NCBI GenBank assembly: GCA_902459845.2
Contig: CABPSV020000050.1
Span: forward strand, 5,125 to 20,124
Source: Hepatocystis sp. ex Piliocolobus tephrosceles
Taxonomy: Eukaryota > Apicomplexa > Aconoidasida > Haemosporida > Plasmodiidae
Direction: 5' to 3'
Length of the DNA: 15,000 nucleotides
In this document: positions 7,736 to 15,000 of the stretch, in pieces
Position numbering within the stretch: position 1 is the stretch's first letter
How the letters are laid out: each line of letters starts with the position of its first letter
Position numbers and translations under genes: made by a program
The notes under the pieces: model-generated
Seen by the model: only the letters and a program-made list of their open reading frames with translations
Database searches by the model: none
What the model was told of the DNA's origin: nothing

Positions 7736-10161
7736 CACTTCCAACACAGCCGCTAGATAACAAAACAAAGGTAACCTATTCAGAAGAAACAAATGAAGTG
7801 TTGGCAGAAGCTGAAATTCAATCTGATAAGTATAGAAGCAAAAAAGTGGATGTTGAACATTTGTTATATGGGCTTATGAATGATGATTTGGTTAATGAGA
7901 TTTTAAGTGGTTTATATATAACTGGAGATGAAGTTAAAGAAATATTAAAAAACAAATTTAAAAAAACCAAAGGAGATACAGATAGTAAGGTAGGGGGTAA
8001 TTTATATCTTGAACAATTTGGTTCTAATTTAAATGAAAAGGTTCGAAAGGGTAAGATACAAGAAATATATGGAAGAGATGAAGAAATAAGAGCTGTAATA
8101 GAATCTTTGTTAAGATATAATAAGAATAGTCCTGTTTTAGTAGGACATCCAGGTGTTGGTAAAACAGCCATTGTTGAAGGTCTTGCTTATAGAATAGAAA
8201 AGAAAGATGTACCTAAAGAATTACAAGGTTATACAATTATTAGTTTAAATTTTCGTAAATTTACATCTGGTACATCTTATAGAGGGGAATTTGAAACAAG
8301 AATGAAAAATATAATTAAAGAATTAAAAAATAAAAAAAATAAAATAATATTATTTGTAGATGAAATTCATTTATTGTTAGGAGCTGGTAAAGCAGAAGGT
8401 GGAGTTGATGCTGCTAATTTGTTAAAACCTGTTTTGTCTAGAGGTGAAATTAAATTAATAGGAGCAACAACTATAACAGAATATCGAAAATTTATTGAAA
8501 GCTGCTCAGCTTTTGAAAGAAGATTTGAAAAAGTTCTTGTAGAAGCACCATCTCTTGAAGTAACTATAAAAATATTAAGATCATTAAAAGGTAAATATGA
8601 ACAATTTTATGGAATTAATATAACAGATAAAGCATTAGTAGCTGCAGTGAAAATTTCAGATAGATATATTAAAGATAGATATTTACCAGATAAAGCAATT
8701 GATTTATTAAATAAAGCTTGTTCATATTTACAAGTACAATTATCTGGTAAACCTAGAATTATAGATGTAACTGAAAGGGATATTGAAAGATTATATAATG
8801 AAATTGTTACATTAGAAAATGAGATGGATAAAGTATCTAAGAGAAAATATAATAATTTAGTTAAAGAATTTAATGAAAAAAAACAAGCATTAATACAATA
8901 TTATGAAGAATATTCTATTTCAGCTGCTAGATTAAGTAGAAAAAAAGAAATAAAAAGAAAAATGGATGAACAAGCTGAATTGATTAAGAATTATGTTTAT
9001 GCAAATCAAGAACCACCAGAAGAGTTAAAAGAAAATTTAAAACAGATGCAAGAAGATTTTAATAATATAAATAAAGAAACGTTGGCATATGTAGAAGAAA
9101 AATCACATAATGCTATGAATGTTGATGCATTATATCAAGAACATGTTTCTTATATTTATTTAAGAGATTCAGGTATGCCCCTTGGTTCTTTATCTTTTGA
9201 ATCTTCAAAGGGAGCTTTAAAATTATATAACAATTTAGCTAAAAGTATTATAGGAAATGAAGATGTTATAAAATCTTTGAGTGATTCTATTGTAAAAGCA
9301 ATTACAGGAATGAAAGATCCTGAAAGACCAATTGGTACATTTTTATTTTTAGGACCTACAGGAGTAGGTAAAACTGAACTAGCAAAAGTTTTAGCAATGG
9401 AATTATTTAATTCGAAGGATAATTTAATTCGTGTAAATATGTCCGAATTTACAGAAGCTCATTCTGTATCTAAAATAACAGGTAGTCCACCTGGTTATGT
9501 AGGTTTTGCTGATGCGGGTCAACTAACAGGAGCAGTTAGAGAAAGACCACATTCAGTTGTCCTCTTTGATGAATTAGAAAAAGCACATGCTGATGTGTTT
9601 AAAGTTTTATTACAAATATTAGGAGATGGTTATATTAATGATAACCATCGAAGAAATATAGATTTTTCAAATACTATTATTATTATGACCTCAAATTTAG
9701 GACAAGAATTATTTAAAAAAGAATTATTTTATGATTCTGACAATACAGATGTTATACAACATAAAAGAATTATGGATGATCTTAGAATTCAACTTATAAA
9801 TAAATGTAAAAAAGTTTTTAAAAGAGAATTTGTTAACAGAATTGATAAAATTGCTGTTTTTGAACCTTTAACTAAAAAAAATTTACATAAAATTGTTAAA
9901 TTAAGATTTCAGAAATTAGAAAAAAGGTTGGAAGAAAAAAATATACGAATAAGTGTATCTGATGAAGCAATTGATTATATTATAGAACAATCATATGATC
10001 CTGAACTTGGAGCAAGACCAACCTTAATATTTATTGAAAGTGTTGTTATGACCAAATTTGCAATCATGTATTTAAAAAAAGAGTTGACTGATGACATGAG
10101 TATTTTTGTTGATTACGATCCAGAGATTAACAACCTAGTGATCAATTTGTCTTCGGCGTAA
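6545..10161 (+). CDS. HSP101: HSP101, AAA+ ClpB-type unfoldase of the PTEX protein-export complex
   Basis: Exons are 6545-6643, 6878-7001, 7250-7338 and 7750-10161, giving 907 residues, almost the same length as P. falciparum HSP101. A stop codon TAA at 6539-6541 lies just upstream in frame and fixes the start. Residues 1 to about 27 form a signal peptide (Lys-rich start, then hydrophobic 9-20). A Clp N-domain with two repeats follows (about 40-70 and 120-150). NBD1 has Walker A GHPGVGKT at 236-243, pore-loop Tyr281, Walker B Asp308-Glu309 and arginine pair 361-362. A Lys/Glu-rich coiled-coil M domain spans about 445-560. NBD2 has Walker A GPTGVGKT at 639-646, pore-loop Tyr687 (GYVG), Walker B Asp711-Glu712, arginine 801 and sensor-2 Arg860 in GARP. 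Both ATPase sites look intact. In known Plasmodium species HSP101 works with PTEX150 and EXP2 at the parasitophorous vacuole membrane, unfolding proteins exported into the host cell. I see no ClpP-docking IGF/IGL tripeptide in the second ATPase domain, consistent with translocation rather than degradation. The secretory signal separates it from apicoplast ClpB1 and ClpC. Confidence 0.97.
6644..6877 (+). other. HSP101 intron 1 with A47 tract
   Basis: A 234-base intron, phase 0, GT at 6644 and AG at 6876-6877. It contains an uninterrupted A47 run at 6654-6700, starting only 10 bases after the 5' splice site. A TA tract at about 6765-6793 and two T runs before the 3' splice site follow. Starting a long poly(A) so close to the donor site is unusual, since Plasmodium introns mostly carry T-rich sense strands near their 3' ends. 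Confidence 0.9.
7002..7249 (+). other. HSP101 intron 2 with T47 tract
   Basis: A 248-base intron, phase 1 (Gly codon split G|GT), GT at 7002 and AG at 7248-7249. A pure T47 run at 7182-7228 sits about 20 bases before the 3' splice site, where a polypyrimidine tract is expected, though much longer than needed. Confidence 0.9.
7423..7471. repeat. 7-bp tandem repeat TGCATWT, 7 copies (HSP101 intron 3)
   Basis: Seven contiguous heptamers: two TGCATAT, four TGCATTT and one final TGCATAT. Pure period 7 with variation only at one position. Confidence 0.92.
7547..7616. repeat. 14-bp tandem repeat, 5 copies (HSP101 intron 3)
   Basis: The unit is TTTATACAGATGTA. The copies at 7547, 7561, 7575, 7589 and 7603 differ only by single-base changes (TGTA/TGCA/TACA endings and one TTTG start). 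Confidence 0.92.
7644..7703. repeat. 20-bp tandem repeat, 3 copies (HSP101 intron 3)
   Basis: The unit is approximately ATAGACTTATTGGTGTTGTT. Copies at 7644, 7664 and 7684 carry one to three substitutions relative to each other. The array ends a few bases before the T30 tract that precedes the exon 4 acceptor. Confidence 0.88.
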
Positions 10162-10200
10162 TCTAGGTTTTTATGTGTGTAATTAATTTACATGCACATA

Positions 10201-10505
10201 TGCTGCATAAACACATATGCTGCATAAACACATATGCTGAATAAGCATATATGCTGCATAAACACATATGCTGCATAAACACATATGCTGCATAAACACA
10301 TATGCTGCATAAACACATATGCTGCATAAACACATATGCTGCATAAACACATATGCTGCATAAGCTTATATGCTGCATAAGCACATATGCTGCATAAACA
10401 CATATGCTGCATAAACACATATGCTGCATAAGCACATATACTGCATAAGCACATATCAGCATAAGCACATATGCTGCATAAACACATATGCTGCATAAAC
10501 ACATA
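10201..10505. repeat. 17-bp minisatellite, 18 copies, directly after the HSP101 stop codon
   Basis: The unit is TGCTGCATAAACACATA, and copies begin every 17 bases from 10201. Ten or so are identical. Variants include a TGAAT change (10235), AAGCTTATA (10354), several AAGCACATA units, TACTG (10439) and one 16-base copy with a deletion (10456-10471). The array lies 39 bases past the HSP101 stop, so it is probably in the 3' UTR. Each typical unit contains TATGCTGCATA, self-complementary except for the central base. Because 17 is not a multiple of three and the unit lacks stops in some frames, the minus strand shows two long overlapping repetitive open frames (10163-10558, 10188-10685) with 17-residue periodic Cys/Met/Tyr/Ala sequence. 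I regard these as artefacts. Confidence 0.95.
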
Positions 10506-11026
10506 AGTAGTACAGTCATATGTGTATATGCAAAACATAAATAAAATCGTACAAACAAAAATTAAACAAATCAAACAAATTAAACAAGTGCGACTATAAA
10601 ATAAATAAATGCACGTAGTACATATTAGTACATAAATAGACACGAACACAGTCAAAATATATTTAACTTGATGAATCCAATTCATAAATAATAAAACATA
10701 TACAGCAATACAGCAATCACATTATTCACAGCTATATTATATTTTCATTCCATATGTATATATATATATGTATGTATATACAATTTGTTCAGACTTTTAT
10801 GTTTACGCTGATGCATAAATTTTATATGATGCTTATTACTTATTCCATTTTATTTATTATAATTTACTTTATTTTATTCTATTATATCATGTTTCATCCT
10901 ATTCTATTATTTTTGATTATATTCTATTTTACTTTATTTTTTTTTTTTTTTTTTTACTTCACTTTATACTCTCCTTTTTTTCTTTATTCATATTAGTTAC
11001 ATAACTTTTGAATTAAATTTGATTTA

Positions 11027-11034
11027 TGCATGCA
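11027..11034. promoter_or_regulatory. TGCATGCA octamer, possible ApiAP2 site
   Basis: A perfect palindromic TGCATGCA. In P. falciparum this sequence is the preferred binding motif of the ApiAP2 protein PF14_0633 (AP2-EXP/AP2-SP). It is 866 bases after the HSP101 stop and 3.6 kb before DPAP1, so a link to either gene is uncertain. Confidence 0.3.
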
Positions 11035-11279
11035 AATATATACATATATATAATATGATTAAGTCAGCTTTTTTATTTCAGTTGTTAAATTTGCATAGGT
11101 TCTTAAAAGTTTAATTTTGATTGTTTTTTATTCTATTCAAATTACCAATTTTTAAATTTAATAAAACTATTAAAAAAAATAATAAAAATTTTATTTTTTC
11201 TCTTCGATTTGTTTGATATGATTTTTTTTTTTTTCTTATATATATAAAAAGTTAAAGCTTCTCTCCTTTTCTGTATCCC

Positions 11280-11334
11280 AAAAAAGGAAAGAAAAGAAAG
11301 AAAAGAAAAAAAAGAAAGAAAAGAAAAAAAAAGT
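11280..11334. repeat. Poly-purine (GAAA/GAAAA) tract with mirror symmetry
   Basis: About 55 bases contain only A and G on the + strand, with G spaced every four to five bases. The core AAAGAAAAGAAAG and its continuation read the same in both directions, a mirror repeat. It is preceded by a pyrimidine-rich stretch. TCCTTTT (11264-11270) can pair with AAAAGGA (11283-11289) as a small hairpin. Such tracts can form triplex DNA. No function is implied. Confidence 0.8.
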
Positions 11335-12752
11335 ATATTTATGCAACATATTATCTCATAATATACAATTTATAATATTTCAACTTTTGCTACTATTCTT
11401 AAAAGTTTTTACATACGTTTTCTATATGTTGTTTGTCTTTTTTTTCATATTACAGAAATAATTAAATTATAAAAAAATTAGTTAAAACTTAAATATGATA
11501 TAGGAAATTTTGGATCCTGACAAATATTAGTACCACTACTACTGCAAGTTTTCATTTAATGAAAATAAGAAGATATAAAATCCCTTCACAATGTTTTAAA
11601 ATAACTTAACCGAATTCATATTTTTAGCTTAGAGCCATATATGAATAAGTCTTTGAGCTTTTTTTTTTGCTGTACAAACGATCATAATAATGCGTGTATA
11701 TATATATATATATATAAACCTAAGCTAACAAAATTCAACAATGCCATATTCATATATTAAAAAACAAAAATAAACAATTTTCATCAAAATATAACACATA
11801 TTATTTAATAGTAACATTTATAATTTTGTACCATTTTTTTACGTTACATAATAGCACTTAAAGTCAAAATCCATAAGTTGATGATCTTATTTAGTGCAAT
11901 ACACTAAACATGTACATATGATATATATATATATAGTATATTTTTTAAAATAAAGTAATACGCAACTATAATAATTATGCAACTAAACCAGAACTTTTAT
12001 ATGTAAAAATTTTTTTAAAACAAAACGACTTTTCTTAATATAATGTTACTTTCATATTAAATACTTCTTAAATTTTAAAAAATATGGCAAAGGGATAAAA
12101 TTTATAAAAACCATAAATATATATTGTAACTGATTTGTTCAAATTTATGTTGTATTATGAAATAAGATATACACTTGTTATTAAAAAAAAAAAGGTGACT
12201 ACTATGTATATATATACATATATTAACATAAATCTGTAAAATATTTCATTTATGAGTGTTTTTTTAATTTACATTTAATATCAATATCGAAACATGTGTA
12301 GTCACTGTAAAAATATAAGACCGCATAAGAAATATTCGAACGTTTTTTTCTTTTTAACCATCTTATAAAATTAAACAGTACCTATTGGAACAAAGCTTAT
12401 ATAAGAGTATGTATATTAATATTTTTTTTTTTTTCTTTTCATTTTTAATATGTTAAAAACAAATGAAAATGAGGAAAAAAGAAAGATATAAATACATACA
12501 CATATGTACGCGGACGTTATCATTAATAGCTATCATCTTGGTTACCTTAGTTTTTAGGATATTTACACTATCTTTCTTTTTTAGTTATAAAATTTAAGTA
12601 ATAGAAACATGTAAATTTTAACAAAACACCATTATGTAATTATTATAATTTAACATTTTTTTTTTTTAATTTTTAGTGTAATAAAATATTAGCTTTTGTT
12701 AAAAAAAAATATAATCCTACAAACTTTACAAACATATATACATGCTTTTTTG

Positions 12753-12970
12753 ATTGTTTATTTTTTTTGTTGCTTATTTTTTTTGTTGCTTATTTTTTTT
12801 GTTGCTTATTTTTTTTGTTGCTTATTTTTTTTGTTGCTTATTTTTTTTGTTGCTTATTTTTTTTGTTGCTTATTTTTTTGTTACTTATTTTTTTTGTTGC
12901 TTATTTTTTTATTGCTTATTTTTTTATTACTTATTTTTTTATTGTTTATTTTTTTATTGCTTATTTTTTT
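12753..12970. repeat. T-rich 16-bp then 15-bp minisatellite, about 14 copies
   Basis: The unit is GTTGCTTATTTTTTTT. The G recurs at 12769, 12785, 12801, 12817, 12833, 12849 and 12865 (period 16), then one unit loses a T. From about 12896 the unit becomes 15 bases with GTTGC changed to ATTGC, ATTAC or ATTGT (12911, 12926, 12941, 12956). The array opens three forward frames (12696-12977, 12754-13026, 12767-12988) encoding Phe/Leu/Cys/Tyr repeats. These are translations of the same repeat, not genes. Confidence 0.92.
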
Positions 12971-13256
12971 TTTATGATTCATTCATAATATTTATTATTT
13001 ATTTATTTTTTTTTATAATTCTATAAAATAGCTCACCAAAATATCTAATAAAAAATTTCACATTTATAACCCATTATTTTATTTTATTTTTTTTCCTTAA
13101 GCACAAAATAAAGTTCCAAAAAAAAAAAAAAAAATAAGGCTTGCACACAGCTTTTTATTTTTTGTAGTACTTAAACTTTTTTATAAAGTAAAGGTATAAA
13201 AAAAAAATATATATATATATATATATTTTTTTTACGGTGTAGCTAGCCAAAATCTT

Positions 13257-13259
<3 letters not shown>

Positions 13260-13299
<40 letters not shown>
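13260..13299. repeat. Poly(T) tract, T40
   Basis: Forty uninterrupted thymines. A similar T32 tract follows at 13517-13548. Both sit within a weakly duplicated region described in the findings. Confidence 0.9.
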
Positions 13300-13303
<4 letters not shown>

Positions 13304-13513
13304 CTTTTTAAGAAAAACATGTTACAACCATTATAAGTTTAAATTTATATGACTTATAAGCTATTTTTTGTAACTTCTTAACAAATTATTTATTTTTTTA
13401 TTTATTATAAAATTTTTTTTATGACTTTTTAAGGTAAAAATATCACAAGCTCCACAATTTCAAATTCGTGTAATTTTACAAAACGTCTCATTTACAACTC
13501 GTTTATGAGCCAG

Positions 13514-13516
<3 letters not shown>

Positions 13517-13548
<32 letters not shown>
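13517..13548. repeat. Poly(T) tract, T32
   Basis: Thirty-two uninterrupted thymines about 1.1 kb upstream of DPAP1. Confidence 0.9.
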
Positions 13549-13553
<5 letters not shown>

Positions 13554-14090
13554 TTAAATATATTATCGATTAACAATTTTATAAATAAAAAAAAGGAAAC
13601 AAATTTAACAATTAAAATATTTTACCTGCAATATATACATATATACATTAAAGAGATCTTAATATAAAAAGTCATTTTAATTTAACTGAGTTGTATAATA
13701 AATTAAAATTATTTATGTATAGAGAAAATATTAAAATATAAAAAAATAAAAAAAAAAAAAATTGGACACTCAAGGCCTATATTTTAAAGTTTTTTGTTTG
13801 TAAAAAAAAAGAAATCGTAAATTTAAAGACAAAAATTATGTAATATTTATAAAAATTGAAGCCAATTGTTTTCACGGTGTTTTTTTACATATTTTTACGT
13901 TTTTACAATTATTTTTATATATTAATATTTATGCGTGCTTGCTTCTGTGTCATTATTTATGCATTTATTTTATTTTTGACTATTTCGCATATTTAAAATT
14001 TTTTAATATGCATTATAACATTTTTTCTCCACAATTTTAATATTCTGTTGTTTTTTAATTTTTAAGCACTGTTTCATATATATGTATTTT

Positions 14091-14098
14091 TGCATGCA
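14091..14098. promoter_or_regulatory. TGCATGCA octamer upstream of DPAP1, possible ApiAP2 site
   Basis: A second perfect TGCATGCA, 543 bases before the DPAP1 start codon and so within a plausible promoter distance. The motif assignment (PF14_0633-type ApiAP2 domain) is from P. falciparum. Use in this gene is inference. Confidence 0.4.
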
Positions 14099-14170
14099 AT
14101 ATATTTTTTTGTGTTTTGTACCTTTCTAATTAATTTAAAAAGAAGAAATATACTATACATGTTTAAATGT

Positions 14171-14287
14171 GTATTTTATTTTTACATAGTGACCTTTATT
14201 GTTTTATTTTTACATAGTGGCCGTTATTGTTTTATTTTTACACAGTGACCGTTATTGTTTTATTTTTACACAGTGACCGTTATTGTT
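14171..14287. repeat. 28-bp tandem repeat, 4 copies, upstream of DPAP1
   Basis: The unit is roughly TTTTATTTTTACATAGTGACC followed by GTTATTG. The TGACC/TGGCC core recurs at 14190, 14218, 14246 and 14274 (exact period 28). The last two copies carry ACACAG where the first two have ACATAG, and the second has TGGCC. It runs into a TTTTA/TTTTG pentanucleotide stretch (about 14287-14316), about 350 bases before DPAP1. Confidence 0.92.
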
Positions 14288-14640
14288 TTATTTTATTTTG
14301 TTTTGTTTTGTTTTTGTCTTATATTACCCTTGTTTGTAAATATATAAATAACTTCAAATGGTACAAAATAAAAAAAAGAATACTTTAATTTTTATCTTGT
14401 ACGATCTTTATAAGTGTCTCTATGTAGGAATTTTGTTTTGATGTTGTTTTATATATATATATATATATAAATATTACTTCATATTGGATTTTTTTTTTTT
14501 GTTAAAAAATAGTCCGATAGGATAGCTAAAAAAAATAAAATTGAAAATATAATATTTAAGTTAGTTTATCAAAATCGTAACATATAAGTTGGCGGAAAGC
14601 AGCACATATAAGATAAATAAAATAACGTAATACAAACACA

Positions 14641-15000
14641 ATGAAAGGAATGAAGAATATTGGAATTTTATTATTATTTTTGATACAAGCATTTTATGTA
14701 AATCTAATTTTAGCTGATTTACCTATTCACGTAATGGTAAAAGATTTAGTAGGAAAATGGAAAATATTGAAAACAGCTGATTCACCTTATTTAACAACTT
14801 GTGGTTCAACCCAACCCAATACTAATTTAGAAAATATCAAAATAAAAGATTATAAAAAATATCTACTTAATAATAATTTTCGCTTTGTATCCGAAATGGA
14901 GGTGATTTTATCTGATGATTTTGTATCTTATGGTGAAATGTATGATACAACTGGTAATGAACATAGAGCGGATTGGAAAGTTTTAGTTGTATATAACATT
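14641..15000 (+). CDS. DPAP1: Dipeptidyl aminopeptidase 1 (cathepsin C-like), N-terminal part, cut by window end
   Basis: The first 120 codons of an open frame that continues past the window. An in-frame TAA at 14623-14625 supports the chosen ATG. Residues 1-25 form a clear signal peptide (MKGMKN, then a hydrophobic core rich in Leu/Ile/Phe, ending LILA before Asp26). After it comes the start of a cathepsin C exclusion domain: DLVGKWKI at 35-42, Cys54 in a TTCGS context, and an alternating beta-strand pattern to residue 120. This matches the Asp-Leu-hydrophobic-Gly-x-Trp start of that domain in cathepsin C enzymes. The papain-type catalytic Cys, His and Asn lie further downstream and cannot be checked. 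In P. falciparum DPAP1 works in the food vacuole and parasitophorous vacuole, removing dipeptides from globin peptides. It lies next to HSP101 on chromosome 11 there, supporting the assignment. No intron occurs in these 360 bases. Confidence 0.9.
   Translation, partial: MKGMKNIGILLLFLIQAFYVNLILADLPIHVMVKDLVGKWKILKTADSPYLTTCGSTQPNTNLENIKIKDYKKYLLNNNFRFVSEMEVILSDDFVSYGEMYDTTGNEHRADWKVLVVYNI

Larger units (their letters stand above)
7339..7749 (+). other. HSP101 intron 3, built largely of minisatellites
   Basis: A 411-base intron, phase 0, GT at 7339 and AG at 7748-7749. It contains three distinct tandem arrays (7423-7471, 7547-7616, 7644-7703), a T20 run at 7386-7405 and a T30 run at 7706-7735 just before the acceptor. 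Open frames at 7429-7647 and the apparent upstream extension of exon 4 (7696-7749) are read-throughs of these repeats. The true exon joins Ala104 (exon 3) to Pro105 (exon 4), which restores the expected HSP101 N-domain sequence. Confidence 0.9.
10162..14640. other. 4.5 kb intergenic region between HSP101 and DPAP1
   Basis: No gene can be supported. It starts with the 17-mer array (10201-10505), then low-complexity DNA. Other landmarks are a poly-purine tract at 11280-11334, two TGCATGCA octamers (11027-11034, 14091-14098) and a T-rich 16/15-mer array (about 12753-12970). It also holds T40 and T32 tracts (13260-13299, 13517-13548) and a 28-mer array about 350 bases before DPAP1. The stretch between about 11340 and 12660 holds nothing I recognise beyond simple AT sequence and one small perfect odd palindrome (11549-11565). 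Open frames at 10163-10685 (minus), 10754-10996 and 12696-13026 are repeat or low-complexity artefacts. The last one to two kilobases presumably include the DPAP1 promoter and leader. Confidence 0.75.

Noticed and set aside
7696..7749. In-frame upstream extension of HSP101 exon 4 starting at an ATG in intron 3
   Set aside because: It encodes a poly-Phe stretch across the T30 acceptor tract. The upstream exons 1-3 supply the signal peptide and N-domain in phase, so this is intron read-through.
7818..8171. 117-codon minus-strand open frame
   Set aside because: It lies antisense to HSP101 exon 4, whose frame encodes conserved Clp N-domain and NBD1 sequence. The reverse frame is a shadow of that coding strand.
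10754..10996. 80-codon forward open frame, hydrophobic
   Set aside because: Composed of Tyr/Ile/Phe/Leu runs over TATT and poly(T) sequence, with no splice partner or conserved motif.
12696..13026. Three overlapping forward frames of Phe/Leu/Cys/Tyr repeats
   Set aside because: All three are the same T-rich 16/15-mer minisatellite read in different frames. A real coding repeat would keep one frame.
1..15000. Mobile elements, tRNA, rRNA, CRISPR arrays
   Set aside because: No transposase or reverse transcriptase frames, cloverleaf sequences, rRNA motifs or spaced direct repeats with unique spacers. The arrays present are contiguous minisatellites.

Overview
This is nuclear DNA from a malaria parasite (genus Plasmodium). 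Three things show it: extreme A+T content with long pure poly(A), poly(T) and (TA) tracts, short introns with T-rich 3' ends, and two clearly recognisable Plasmodium genes lying side by side, the protein-export unfoldase HSP101 and the start of dipeptidyl aminopeptidase 1 (DPAP1/cathepsin C). The base composition fits the most AT-rich clades (the avian parasites or the falciparum group) better than the ovale, malariae or vivax groups. The HSP101 signal peptide differs from the P. falciparum one as I remember it. I cannot name the species.

Layout, all genes on the + strand. Positions 1-762 are intergenic, with an (AT) tract, an A31 tract and AAATA-type low complexity. Positions 763-2773 hold a seven-exon gene for an unrecognised 207-residue soluble protein. 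Positions 2774-6544 are a 3.8 kb intergenic and upstream region, mostly low complexity, with one less AT-biased island near 3190-3330. Positions 6545-10161 hold the four-exon HSP101 gene (907 residues). Positions 10162-14640 are a 4.5 kb intergenic region with several minisatellites: 18 copies of a 17-mer starting 39 bases past the HSP101 stop, a 16/15-mer T-rich array near 12753-12970, and four copies of a 28-mer near 14171-14287. Positions 14641-15000 hold the first 120 codons of DPAP1, cut by the window edge.

HSP101 is the AAA+ motor of the PTEX translocon, which unfolds exported proteins in the parasitophorous vacuole. DPAP1 is a secreted exopeptidase that releases dipeptides. Both start with signal peptides, but apart from proximity and orientation nothing in the sequence shows they are co-regulated. 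Nearly all other open frames are artefacts of low-complexity DNA, of repeats whose period is not a multiple of three (which opens several frames at once), or of shadows opposite HSP101.

The most unusual structure is in the repeats. An A47 tract in HSP101 intron 1 and a T47 tract in intron 2 flank the short exon 2. Intron 3 holds three different minisatellites. A 17-mer array with a GCTGC-centred dyad in nearly every unit lies immediately after the HSP101 stop. I found no mobile element, CRISPR array, tRNA or rRNA.
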